From JABDGC01 sp964466595 (GTDB lineage: Bacteria > Pseudomonadota > Gammaproteobacteria > DSM-16500), in assembly GCA_964466595.1 (NCBI GenBank), contig CAYXNR010000038.1, forward strand, positions 1-22,267: DNA of 22,267 bases, read 5' to 3'. Numbering within the stretch: the first letter of the stretch is position 1; every line of letters begins with the position of its first letter. This document shows, one piece after another, positions 15,721 through 22,267 of the stretch. Position numbers and translations under genes: made by a program. The notes beneath the pieces are model-generated. The model worked only from the letters and a program-made list of their open reading frames with translations, had not been told where the DNA came from and ran no database searches.

Positions 15721-17586
15721 ATGTTTTTAAGATCCCTTTTAGGCATGAGCAATAAGGGAAGAGAAAAGTCCTCCAAAAGCAATGAGGGTGAAGAATATCG
15801 CCGCTTTACCAAACGCAGCTCTTTGACTCAAGCAGAGTCTATTGGCGTATTCACCCATCGTACCCAAAAGATGACAAAAACAATTCCTCATACTTTGGAG
15901 AAGCTTCCAAAAGCCAAGCTTCCCCAAAAATATAAGGCTCTGTGGTATGTTAAACAAGTCGAAAATGCTCTTCTTGCGAGAAGAGAGGTTGTTGCTCAAG
16001 AGCTTTTCCGTTTATTGATTCCCGGTCATCCTAAAACACGCCTACTGATCGATGAAGCTAATCTCGCTTTTGTTGCTTCCAAACAAATTCAAGGTCAAGC
16101 CCTTCCTTCCGATTATCCGCCACGGAAAGGCAGTCTTAGAAAAGTCTGGAAAAGGGATTGGAATCAGGCAATCCTAGATGGTCGCTATACCGGCCTTGGT
16201 CAAATTATGCTTGTTGCGCTCTTCGCCAACGAATTTGATTTGAAGCGGGGCAACTTTATTTTAGACCGCTTTGGCCAAATCATTAAATTTGACGGAGATT
16301 ACTGTTTTGCAGATTTACGCAATAACATTTCAAACAATATAATCACTGAACATGAGCTTGCTAGCCTACCCTATCCTGGCGGATACCAACCGATTAACTG
16401 GTTGGGAGTAATAGCAATGGGTTCACCGCTTTTCACCCCACTGTGGAGCGAAGAAATTTCCAGCCATTGGCGTTTTCGCGGTGAAGTCAATCATGCTTTA
16501 TTAAAAGTCTTGGTTTTACCCGATGAGTTGATCCGAATCTTTATTCACGCCTATGTCAGCGTACCTTACGAGGAAGAGCTTATTTATAATGAATTGATAG
16601 AAAGACGAAATCATCTTTTTTGGGCGGCTATTCAAAACAGTGATTTTTGTGACTATTTAAAACAAGCACAAGCAAATGAAGCGCTGAACGAATACCTTCT
16701 TTATTTAAAACAATTTGTGACGATGGGTAAAAATTATCTTTTTGCAGAACTAGAAAATTGTGAAGAATTAATTCGAGCTAATTTTATAAAATTACAACAG
16801 AAAGCATTTTTAGAAGCAGAAGCCGAAACTCAAAGAGAACAAAGTGAGGATCAAGAGGCGAAGGAAGAAGTAGAAACTATAAAGAGTCAAGACTGGGAAG
16901 AAACTCCTTCAGCACATAAGGAGAAAGAGTATAAGGGTTTTTGGAAGCCAGCCAATTCCTATACTTATCACACTATTGGTCAGGAATATGCTGAGCTCAT
17001 CACGGCAAATCAAGAAATTGCCCAACAAGAATTCTTACGTTTATTTATTCCGGCCTATCCTAAAACCTTTTTGACAACAGATACTAAGAATGGTCTCCAG
17101 AATGTTATTGCTTATCAACAAGTAAAGAGCCAGCCATATATTCAAAGAAAAACGTGGCAGATGTTTTGGTCCGAACTTGAAGCAGGGCAGAATTCAAGTG
17201 AAACACAGCAGATCTTATTGAAATTGCTACTGTTGTCGGAGGAGCTCATCACGCTATTTATTGAAGCCTATATGATTCGGGAAGAAGACTTATTTGTCCC
17301 TCTCGAGGCAGATGAGCTCAGTGCTGAAATATTGGCAAAGATAAAAGAGATTCGTCAAAGAGCTCTCAGCAGCCAAGCCTTTTGTGACTATCTGCAATCA
17401 GAGCTCGCTGAAGCACAGTGTCAGCGTTTTTCTGACTATTTACTCTCTTTTGAGATCATGAGTCAAAATGATAAAGTCAATAAGGTTTTACAAAAAATCA
17501 ATCTGAAAGAGTACCTCCATAGCTTGCAAATGGCTGCTTGCCAAAGAAACGCTTTACAAGTGGATGCTTTAACAAAGAATACTTAA
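15721..17586 (+). CDS. Unrecognised effector-like protein with atypical kinase signature and internal duplication
   Basis: 621 residues, not recognised as a named family. Residues 1-65 are basic and polar. A first module (about 70-345) contains QELFRLLIPGHPKT and ASKQIQG (K121). GLGQIMLVALFANEFDLKRGNFIL then gives D173-x4-N178, and IIKFDGDYCF gives D191. This D-x4-N plus KxD arrangement resembles HipA- and PI3/PI4-kinase-like folds. ALLKVLVLPDELIRIFIHAY and FCDYLKQAQ follow. After an acidic Glu-rich linker (about 360-400), a second module (about 411-580) repeats the flanks: QEFLRLFIPAYPKT, ILLKLLLLSEELITLFIEAY and FCDYLQSE. It lacks the roughly 100-residue catalytic segment. There is no signal peptide or membrane helix. 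Kinase or ATP-binding activity is an inference, and a Dot/Icm-type effector is a reasonable guess from context. The 3' end overlaps the convergent regulator gene by 18 bp. Confidence 0.8.
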   Translation: MFLRSLLGMSNKGREKSSKSNEGEEYRRFTKRSSLTQAESIGVFTHRTQKMTKTIPHTLEKLPKAKLPQKYKALWYVKQVENALLARREVVAQELFRLLIPGHPKTRLLIDEANLAFVASKQIQGQALPSDYPPRKGSLRKVWKRDWNQAILDGRYTGLGQIMLVALFANEFDLKRGNFILDRFGQIIKFDGDYCFADLRNNISNNIITEHELASLPYPGGYQPINWLGVIAMGSPLFTPLWSEEISSHWRFRGEVNHALLKVLVLPDELIRIFIHAYVSVPYEEELIYNELIERRNHLFWAAIQNSDFCDYLKQAQANEALNEYLLYLKQFVTMGKNYLFAELENCEELIRANFIKLQQKAFLEAEAETQREQSEDQEAKEEVETIKSQDWEETPSAHKEKEYKGFWKPANSYTYHTIGQEYAELITANQEIAQQEFLRLFIPAYPKTFLTTDTKNGLQNVIAYQQVKSQPYIQRKTWQMFWSELEAGQNSSETQQILLKLLLLSEELITLFIEAYMIREEDLFVPLEADELSAEILAKIKEIRQRALSSQAFCDYLQSELAEAQCQRFSDYLLSFEIMSQNDKVNKVLQKINLKEYLHSLQMAACQRNALQVDALTKNT

Positions 17587-18216
17587 ACCTTCCGCAAGAG
17601 CTTGTAATTTTTCTGATTCTAAAATACAAACCTTCTTTTGAGCGAAGGTCAGAATTTTATTTTTTTGAAGTTTAGAAAATAAACGGCTGATGGTTTCTGC
17701 TGCTAATCTTAAATAACTACCCATATCTTGCTGTGATAAAGGTAGACTAAAAGCGAGCGCTCTTTCAAGGGGATGAAGACGACTAGCGAGTTCTATCAAA
17801 AAAGCGGCGAGTCGTTGTTCGGCAGTAGAAGCGCTAAGATAGGAGCCGTGATTCAGCTGCTTGCTGATTAAATACAAACAATGATGCTGCAGTGCCGGTT
17901 GCTCATGAATAAGTTTTAGAAAATGCTCATAGGGAATTTCATAAAGCAAAGTATCGGTTAATGCGCATACTGTAAAAGGATAGTAGCCTTTTGCAATAGC
18001 CTCATAGCCTAAGATTTCACCCCTAAAATAGAAGCTGCGAATGACCTCCTTTCCGTTTGCTTCAATTTGATAAGCCTTGAGCGCCCCTTGTTTAACAGCA
18101 TAAAAATGCTGAAATTTATTTTTAGGAAGAGCAAGCACTTCTCTTCGCTTGAGAGGAAGCAAATGATTAAAAAAGGAAAGATCGAGGGTTTCTAAATTTG
18201 CCTTAGGCTTGTTCAT
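17569..18216 (-). CDS. Crp/Fnr-family transcriptional regulator without N-terminal Fe-S cysteines
   Basis: 215 residues. It has a cyclic-nucleotide-binding-like beta-roll sensor (about 10-115), a dimerisation helix (HCLYLISKQLNHGSYLSASTAEQRLAAFL) and a C-terminal winged helix-turn-helix. The segment LPLSQQDMGSYLRLAAETISRLFSKLQ carries the E-x2-SR pattern that lets FNR read TTGAT-N4-ATCAA. Unlike E. coli FNR (250 residues) it has no N-terminal cysteine cluster (MNKPKANLETLDLSFFNHLLP), so classic [4Fe-4S] oxygen sensing is unlikely. It could respond to another ligand or to redox through its scattered cysteines, or act constitutively. It is divergent from cyoA, and a near-perfect FNR box lies in the shared control region, so it probably regulates the oxidase and perhaps itself. 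No good ribosome-binding site precedes the ATG. Confidence 0.9.
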   Translation of the reverse strand: MNKPKANLETLDLSFFNHLLPLKRREVLALPKNKFQHFYAVKQGALKAYQIEANGKEVIRSFYFRGEILGYEAIAKGYYPFTVCALTDTLLYEIPYEHFLKLIHEQPALQHHCLYLISKQLNHGSYLSASTAEQRLAAFLIELASRLHPLERALAFSLPLSQQDMGSYLRLAAETISRLFSKLQKNKILTFAQKKVCILESEKLQALAEGLSILC

Positions 18217-18251
18217 AATATGAGCAACTACTGTCTGTAATTTGCTTTCTT

Positions 18252-18279
18252 ATTTTACATTAGTCTAATAAATTATCAA
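18252..18279 (-). promoter_or_regulatory. Promoter of the Crp/Fnr-family gene
   Basis: Read on the minus strand, TTGATA (18274-18279) and TAAAAT (18252-18257) are separated by 16 nt, each matching the sigma-70 hexamers at 5 of 6 bases. The predicted transcript start is about 30 nt before the ATG at 18216. Confidence 0.6.
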
Positions 18280-18306
18280 ATCATTCTGAATTTGGAAATT
18301 TTTTCC

Positions 18307-18320
18307 ATGATCTAGATCAA
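18307..18320. promoter_or_regulatory. FNR-type operator between regulator and cyo operon
   Basis: ATGAT-CTAG-ATCAA matches TTGAT-N4-ATCAA at 9 of 10 defined bases and forms the palindrome TGATCTAGATCA. It ends 57 bp before the cyoA ATG, a fitting position for repression or activation of cyo. Its centre is about 68 bp upstream of the regulator's predicted transcript start. The neighbouring regulator has the matching recognition helix. Confidence 0.75.
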
Positions 18321-18377
18321 GGTTTTCTGGCTCAAAAATATCTAAGGTGTCCACAGCTACATACTGAGTTGCAACAG

Positions 18378-19202
18378 ATGCTAAATGGACAATCATTTAT
18401 TTTACTCAATCCCGGCGGCAGAATTGCTGCAGATGAGAAACATCTTTTAATCATTGCAGTATTGCTGATGCTCATCGTTGTGCTACCCGTGATTATTCTC
18501 ACCTTAAGCTTTGCTTGGCGTTATCGTGCCGGTAATAGCAAGGCTAGCTATTTGCCGAACTGGGAGCATCATGCGCGCTTAGAAGTCCTGTGGTGGTCTA
18601 TTCCCTGTGTCATTGTTGCTATTTTAGCTACAATCACCTGGTTTAGTTCCTACCGCCTCGATCCCTATCGCCCGCTTGCAGTCTCAGCCTCAAAAGAACT
18701 CACTATTCAAGCAGTCGCTCTCGAATGGAAATGGCTATTTATTTATCCAGAGCAAAATATTGCTTCACTTAATTTTATTCAGGTTCCTGTTGGTGTTCCG
18801 CTTCATTTTCTGATCACCGCTGAAGGCCCGATGAATGCGCTACACATTCCGCAGCTTGGTGGGCAAATTTATGCCATGGCCGGCATGCAAACCCAGTTAC
18901 ATTTAATTGCTGATCTTCCCGGTCGTTATCGAGGGCTGGCAACTAATTTTAGCGGTGAGGGCTTTTCAGATATGCACTTCATCTTGCAGGCCGGTTCTCT
19001 AGCTGACTTTAAGCAGTGGGTGAGTAAGGTTAAGGCTAGTCCCCAAACCTTGACTGCTGATAATTATGCCCGACTCAGTCAGGCCGGAGTGAGTCAAGAA
19101 GTGGAATCTTATTCCGCTGTTCAAAAAGACCTCTTTGAAACCATCATGATGAAAGCCATGATGCCTATGCCACCTATGGAAGGAAAAGCGCATGCTACAT
19201 AA
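18378..19202 (+). CDS. cyoA: Cytochrome bo3 ubiquinol oxidase subunit II
   Basis: Subunit II of the proton-pumping quinol oxidase. It has two transmembrane helices (about 23-46 and 70-89) and then a periplasmic cupredoxin-like domain with DWKW-type EWKWLFIYPEQ and GGQIYAMAGMQTQLHLIAD. The copper-A cysteine pair is absent (FSGEGFSDMHF), as expected for a quinol rather than a cytochrome c oxidase. The ATG at 18378 is preferred to an in-frame TTG at 18369; it gives 274 residues. Neither start, nor the in-frame sequence further upstream, encodes the signal peptide and lipobox cysteine of E. coli CyoA. The protein begins at the equivalent of the mature N-terminus (FILLNPGGRI against ALLDPKGQI). 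It is first gene of cyoABCD and overlaps cyoB by 11 bp. Confidence 0.95.
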   Translation: MLNGQSFILLNPGGRIAADEKHLLIIAVLLMLIVVLPVIILTLSFAWRYRAGNSKASYLPNWEHHARLEVLWWSIPCVIVAILATITWFSSYRLDPYRPLAVSASKELTIQAVALEWKWLFIYPEQNIASLNFIQVPVGVPLHFLITAEGPMNALHIPQLGGQIYAMAGMQTQLHLIADLPGRYRGLATNFSGEGFSDMHFILQAGSLADFKQWVSKVKASPQTLTADNYARLSQAGVSQEVESYSAVQKDLFETIMMKAMMPMPPMEGKAHAT

Positions 19203-21210
19203 AATTTTATTCGGTAATTTGAGTTTAGCAGTCATCCCTTACCATAATCCTATTATCCTCGGTGCGATTATTTTTATGGGCGCGATGAGTATGCTCCTCG
19301 TTGCTGCCTTGTTTTATTTTAAAAAATGGACCTGGTTGTGGCACGAGTGGTTAACTACTGTTGATCATAAAAAAATTGGCATCCTCTATTTGGGTTTGGC
19401 TGGAATCATGCTTGTGCGGGGTTTAACTGATGCCCTCATGATGCGTTTACAACAAGCAATCGCCGTAGGGGATTCCCTCGGCTATTTACCACCTGAACAC
19501 TATAATCAAATCTTTACAGCCCATGGCGTCATCATGATCTTTTTTATGGCCATGCCATTTATGTTTGGCCTGATCAATATTGTACTGCCTTTACAACTGG
19601 GTGCGCGTGATGTGGCTTTTCCTTTTTTAAATGCTCTCAGTCTATGGTTGGCGGTAGCAGGGGCTTTCCTAATCAATATTTCCTTAATGGTCGGAGATTT
19701 TGCAGCAACAGGATGGCTTGCTTATCCGCCCTTATCAGAATTAGCCTATAGTCCCGGCGTTGGTGTTGATTATTATATTTGGGCTCTGCAAATCTCAGGT
19801 GTGGGAACCCTATTATCAGGCATCAATTTTGTAGTCACTATTTTAAAGTTGCGCTGTCCGGGCATGACGCTGATGAGAATGCCTATTTTTACTTGGACAG
19901 TATTCTGCGCGATGATCCTTGTTATTTTTGCCTTTCCTGTTTTAACCGCAACCCTTGGCCTACTATTTTTAGATCGCTTCATGGGGATGCATTTCTTTAC
20001 AGACAGTTTTGGCGGCAATGCGATGATCTATATCAACATGATTTGGGTCTGGGGACATCCAGAAGTCTATATTTTAATTTTACCCGCCTTTGGAATTTAT
20101 TCTGAAGTGGTAGCAACTTTTTCTAAGAAATATCTCTTTGGCTATACCACCATGGTCTGGGCGATTGCTTCCATTACACTACTTTCATTTATGGTGTGGT
20201 TACATCATTTTTTTACCATGGGCGCAGGTGCTAATGTGAATGCTGTTTTCGGCATTGCGACTATGATTATTGCTATCCCAACAGGTGTGAAAGTATTTAA
20301 TTGGCTTTTCACGCTATATCGCGGGCGAATCACCTTTTCAACACCGCTGCTGTGGACGCTGGGCTTTGTGACGACCTTTGTTATAGGCGGGATGACAGGT
20401 GTAATGATGGCCATTCCCGCTATTGATTTTCAGGTGCACAATAGTTTATTTCTGGTAGCTCATTTTCATAATGTCATCATTGGCGGCGTGGTCTTTGGCT
20501 ATATAGCCGGATTGACCTATTGGTTTCCCAAGGCCTTTGGCTTCAAACTCGATGAGCGTTTGGGAAAAACTGCTTTTTGGCTATGGATAGTGGGGTTTTA
20601 TCTTGCTTTTATGCCGCTTTATGCCTTGGGCTTGATGGGTGTAACCAGGCGTATTAGCCATTATGAGGCTTCGACTGGTTGGCATCCCTATTTTGTCACA
20701 GCAGCGATTGGTGCTTTTATTATTGCAGCCGGATTCCTTTGTCATATTTTGCAGTTTGTAATCAGCTTTAAGAATCGGGAGCAATTGAAAGATATCACGG
20801 GTGATCCCTGGGATGGTCGAACCTTAGAATGGTCTATTCCTTCACCAGCGCCTTTTTATAACTTTGCTGAGCTTCCAGAAGTGAAGAGCAAAGATGCTTA
20901 TTGGCTTGCTAAAGAGGAGAAAGCAAATTCGATTTCTGCACCTCAAAAAAAGACCCTTCAGGATATTCATCTCCCGAAAAATACAGCGGTTGGTTTTATT
21001 ATTGGTCTGTTGAGTGCTGCCTTTGGTTTTGCAGTAACTTGGCACATCCTGTGGTTGATGTTTGCTAGTTTTGTGGGAATAGTCACCGTGCTCATCATTC
21101 GCAGTTTTAATACAGAAACAGATTATTACTTGCGGGTGACAGAACTTCAAAAAATAGAAAGCCAGTATCAACAAATGAAACCCGTCTTAGTAGAAGGAGT
21201 GTTAGCATGA
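19192..21210 (+). CDS. cyoB: Cytochrome bo3 ubiquinol oxidase subunit I
   Basis: A 672-residue heme-copper oxidase core subunit (E. coli 663) that reduces oxygen with ubiquinol electrons and pumps protons. All key residues are visible. The heme ligands are His111 (FTAHGVIM), His424 and His426 (VAHFHN). The CuB ligands are His289 in WGHPEVY, with Glu291 and cross-link Tyr293, plus His338 and His339 (WLHHFF). The quinol-site motif is RGLTDALMM with HYNQ, and the D-channel entrance is GARDVAFPF. The C-terminal extension carries TGDPWDGRTLEW. The start is supported by AAGGA at 19180-19184. It overlaps cyoA by 11 bp and cyoC by 4 bp (ATGA). Confidence 0.98.
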   Translation: MLHKILFGNLSLAVIPYHNPIILGAIIFMGAMSMLLVAALFYFKKWTWLWHEWLTTVDHKKIGILYLGLAGIMLVRGLTDALMMRLQQAIAVGDSLGYLPPEHYNQIFTAHGVIMIFFMAMPFMFGLINIVLPLQLGARDVAFPFLNALSLWLAVAGAFLINISLMVGDFAATGWLAYPPLSELAYSPGVGVDYYIWALQISGVGTLLSGINFVVTILKLRCPGMTLMRMPIFTWTVFCAMILVIFAFPVLTATLGLLFLDRFMGMHFFTDSFGGNAMIYINMIWVWGHPEVYILILPAFGIYSEVVATFSKKYLFGYTTMVWAIASITLLSFMVWLHHFFTMGAGANVNAVFGIATMIIAIPTGVKVFNWLFTLYRGRITFSTPLLWTLGFVTTFVIGGMTGVMMAIPAIDFQVHNSLFLVAHFHNVIIGGVVFGYIAGLTYWFPKAFGFKLDERLGKTAFWLWIVGFYLAFMPLYALGLMGVTRRISHYEASTGWHPYFVTAAIGAFIIAAGFLCHILQFVISFKNREQLKDITGDPWDGRTLEWSIPSPAPFYNFAELPEVKSKDAYWLAKEEKANSISAPQKKTLQDIHLPKNTAVGFIIGLLSAAFGFAVTWHILWLMFASFVGIVTVLIIRSFNTETDYYLRVTELQKIESQYQQMKPVLVEGVLA

Positions 21211-21779
21211 AAGGCGAGTCTTCGCATCATGATCTGGGTTTATTTGGTTTTTGGCTCTATATCCTCAGTGATTGTATTATCTTCGCTATTCTCTTTTCGA
21301 CCTTTGCCATCCTTCGCGGAAATGTTTATGGCGGTGTAGACCTCAAAACCCTCATGAATTTGCCAGATATTTTATTAGAGACCATGCTTCTTTTGGGAAG
21401 TAGCCTGAGCTATGGTTTGGCAACACTTGCTAGTTATCAAATTAAACGAAGACAGGTTTTGTTTTATTTAGCCATCACCCTGTTCTTGGGGCTGAGTTTT
21501 GTTGGTCTTGAATTGAAGGAGTTTTTACATTTATCTCAGCTCGGACAGAGTTGGGAAACGAGCGCTAGCTTATCTGCTTTTTTCACCTTAGTGGGTACCC
21601 ATGGCTTGCATGTGAGTCTGGGCTTAGTGTGGATGTTTATCTTAATGATACAACTTTGTTTTTTCGGTCTGACACCCTTTATGCAGAAGCGCCTACTGTA
21701 TTTAGGTCTATTTTGGACTTTTTTAGATTTAGTGTGGATTTTTGTATTTACGATTGTGTATTTAATGGGAGCGAGTTAG
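21207..21779 (+). CDS. cyoC: Cytochrome bo3 ubiquinol oxidase subunit III
   Basis: 190 residues (E. coli 204) with five predicted transmembrane helices. Subunit-III family features include LGLFGFWLYILSDCIIFAILFSTFAIL at the N-terminus, ELKEFLHL, and GTHGLHVSLGLVWM in helix four. It stabilises the core subunits and is not catalytic. The ATGA overlap with cyoB indicates translational coupling, and cyoD begins one base after its stop. Confidence 0.96.
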   Translation: MKGESSHHDLGLFGFWLYILSDCIIFAILFSTFAILRGNVYGGVDLKTLMNLPDILLETMLLLGSSLSYGLATLASYQIKRRQVLFYLAITLFLGLSFVGLELKEFLHLSQLGQSWETSASLSAFFTLVGTHGLHVSLGLVWMFILMIQLCFFGLTPFMQKRLLYLGLFWTFLDLVWIFVFTIVYLMGAS

Positions 21780-21780
21780 T

Positions 21781-22089
21781 ATGTCAAACGCTTATCCTCA
21801 TCAGAAAACACTCTCCTCGTATTTGCTTGGCTTTGCTTTATCCGCGGTTTTAACGCTTCTCGCTTTTGCGCTAGTTTGCTTGAAGTATTTCGCAAGAGAG
21901 AATCATTATATTTTATTAATCCTCTTAGCTTTTCTGCAATTGCTAGTGCAGTCATATTTTTTTCTTCGACTCAATGCAAGTCAAGAAGGACGCTGGAATT
22001 TAATTCCCTTTCTTTTTACAGGTCTGCTTATTCTTATTATGGCCGGTGGCTCGCTGTGGGTGATGTATAATTTGAATAATAATATGTAA
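21781..22089 (+). CDS. cyoD: Cytochrome bo3 ubiquinol oxidase subunit IV
   Basis: 102 residues with three transmembrane helices (about 12-34, 42-62 and 76-97). The LLAFLQLLVQSYFFLRLN segment with its QL-x2-QSYFFL pattern is characteristic of CyoD, which assists CuB assembly in subunit I. It starts one base after the cyoC stop. A cyoE heme O synthase gene is not in the 178 bp left in the window, so it is either beyond the edge or elsewhere. Confidence 0.94.
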   Translation: MSNAYPHQKTLSSYLLGFALSAVLTLLAFALVCLKYFARENHYILLILLAFLQLLVQSYFFLRLNASQEGRWNLIPFLFTGLLILIMAGGSLWVMYNLNNNM

Positions 22090-22104
22090 ATACCGCATTA
22101 CCTC

Positions 22105-22121
22105 GAGCATTTGTTATGCTC
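22105..22121 (+). terminator. Small hairpin after cyoD, possible weak terminator
   Basis: GAGCAT-TTGTT-ATGCTC is a perfect 6-bp stem with a 5-nt loop, 16 nt after the cyoD stop. It is not followed by a T-run, so intrinsic termination is doubtful; it may protect the 3' end. Confidence 0.35.
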
Positions 22122-22212
22122 ATTGCTGTATAGGTTACGTATTTCGTTGATGAATTAAGGGTGAACTACCCCATAAGATGTTGCATCAATAAATTATTTA
22201 ATTCATTATTCA

Positions 22213-22267
22213 TATAAACCCGTTCACCCTGAGCCTGTCGAAGGGTAAGCTTTATAAACCCGTTCAC
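22213..22267 (+). repeat. REP-like repeat cluster running off the window
   Basis: TATAAACCCGTTCAC occurs at 22213-22227 and again at 22253-22267, 40 bp apart, with the second unit cut by the window end. The unit contains CACCCT-GAGCCTGTCGA-AGGGT, an imperfect palindrome of a kind I recall as widespread in proteobacterial intergenic DNA. AGGGTGAAC at 22158-22166 is the inverted partner of GTTCACCCT at 22222-22230. Confidence 0.75.

Noticed and set aside
18369..18371. TTG start for cyoA
   Set aside because: The ATG at 18378 is only three codons on and better placed after TGAG at 18365-18368; the extra residues add no recognisable signal.
19779..20105. Plus-strand open frame of 108 codons inside cyoB
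   Set aside because: It is an out-of-frame shadow of a fully conserved cyoB region.

Overview
The window is about 22.3 kb of AT-rich bacterial DNA. It reads as a gammaproteobacterium, most plausibly from the Legionellales (the Legionella/Coxiella/Berkiella/Aquicella type of intracellular or amoeba-associated bacteria). The reasons are a cyoABCD quinol oxidase operon of gammaproteobacterial type, several eukaryotic-like or atypical kinase proteins that look like host-directed effectors, a site resembling the PmrA box described in Legionella and Coxiella, and dispersed intergenic palindromes. This placement is inference from gene content; no marker gene fixes it.

Layout. (1) 3-5501: the 3' part of a giant repetitive surface or secreted protein, with an exactly periodic array of 417-bp (139-residue) repeats followed by diverged repeats and a unique tail. 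(2) 5688-11652: three tandem paralogous genes, each encoding an alpha-helical solenoid fused to a C-terminal protein-kinase domain with the signature HGDIK-x2-N ... DFG. They look like one expanded family of candidate effector kinases, and the last ends in a slippage-type 37-bp tandem duplication. (3) 11829-15373: a soluble signalling cassette of a PAS-PAS histidine kinase, an Rcp1-like single-domain response regulator and a REC-HisKA-HATPase-REC hybrid. None has a DNA-binding output domain. A PmrA-like box and an A/T stem that loops out the Shine-Dalgarno sequence precede it. (4) 15374-15720: an intergenic region with two imperfect inverted repeats, a small hairpin and a very AT-rich promoter-like stretch. 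(5) 15721-17586: an unrecognised protein with a HipA/PI-kinase-like catalytic signature whose flanking helical segments recur in a second copy that lacks the catalytic segment. (6) 17569-18216, minus strand: a Crp/Fnr-family regulator with an FNR-type recognition helix but no N-terminal Fe-S cysteine cluster. (7) 18378-22089: cyoA, cyoB, cyoC and cyoD, the cytochrome bo3 ubiquinol oxidase, separated from the regulator by a region with a near-perfect FNR box. (8) 22090-22267: a small hairpin and the start of a REP-like direct/palindromic repeat running off the end.

How the parts relate. The regulator/cyo pair with an FNR box between them is a conventional oxygen-responsive respiratory module. 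The adhesin-like protein, the three solenoid kinases and the duplicated atypical kinase form a putative host-interaction region. The most notable candidates for undescribed biology are the three-gene solenoid-kinase family and the half-catalytic duplicated kinase-like protein. Their functions cannot be proven from sequence alone.
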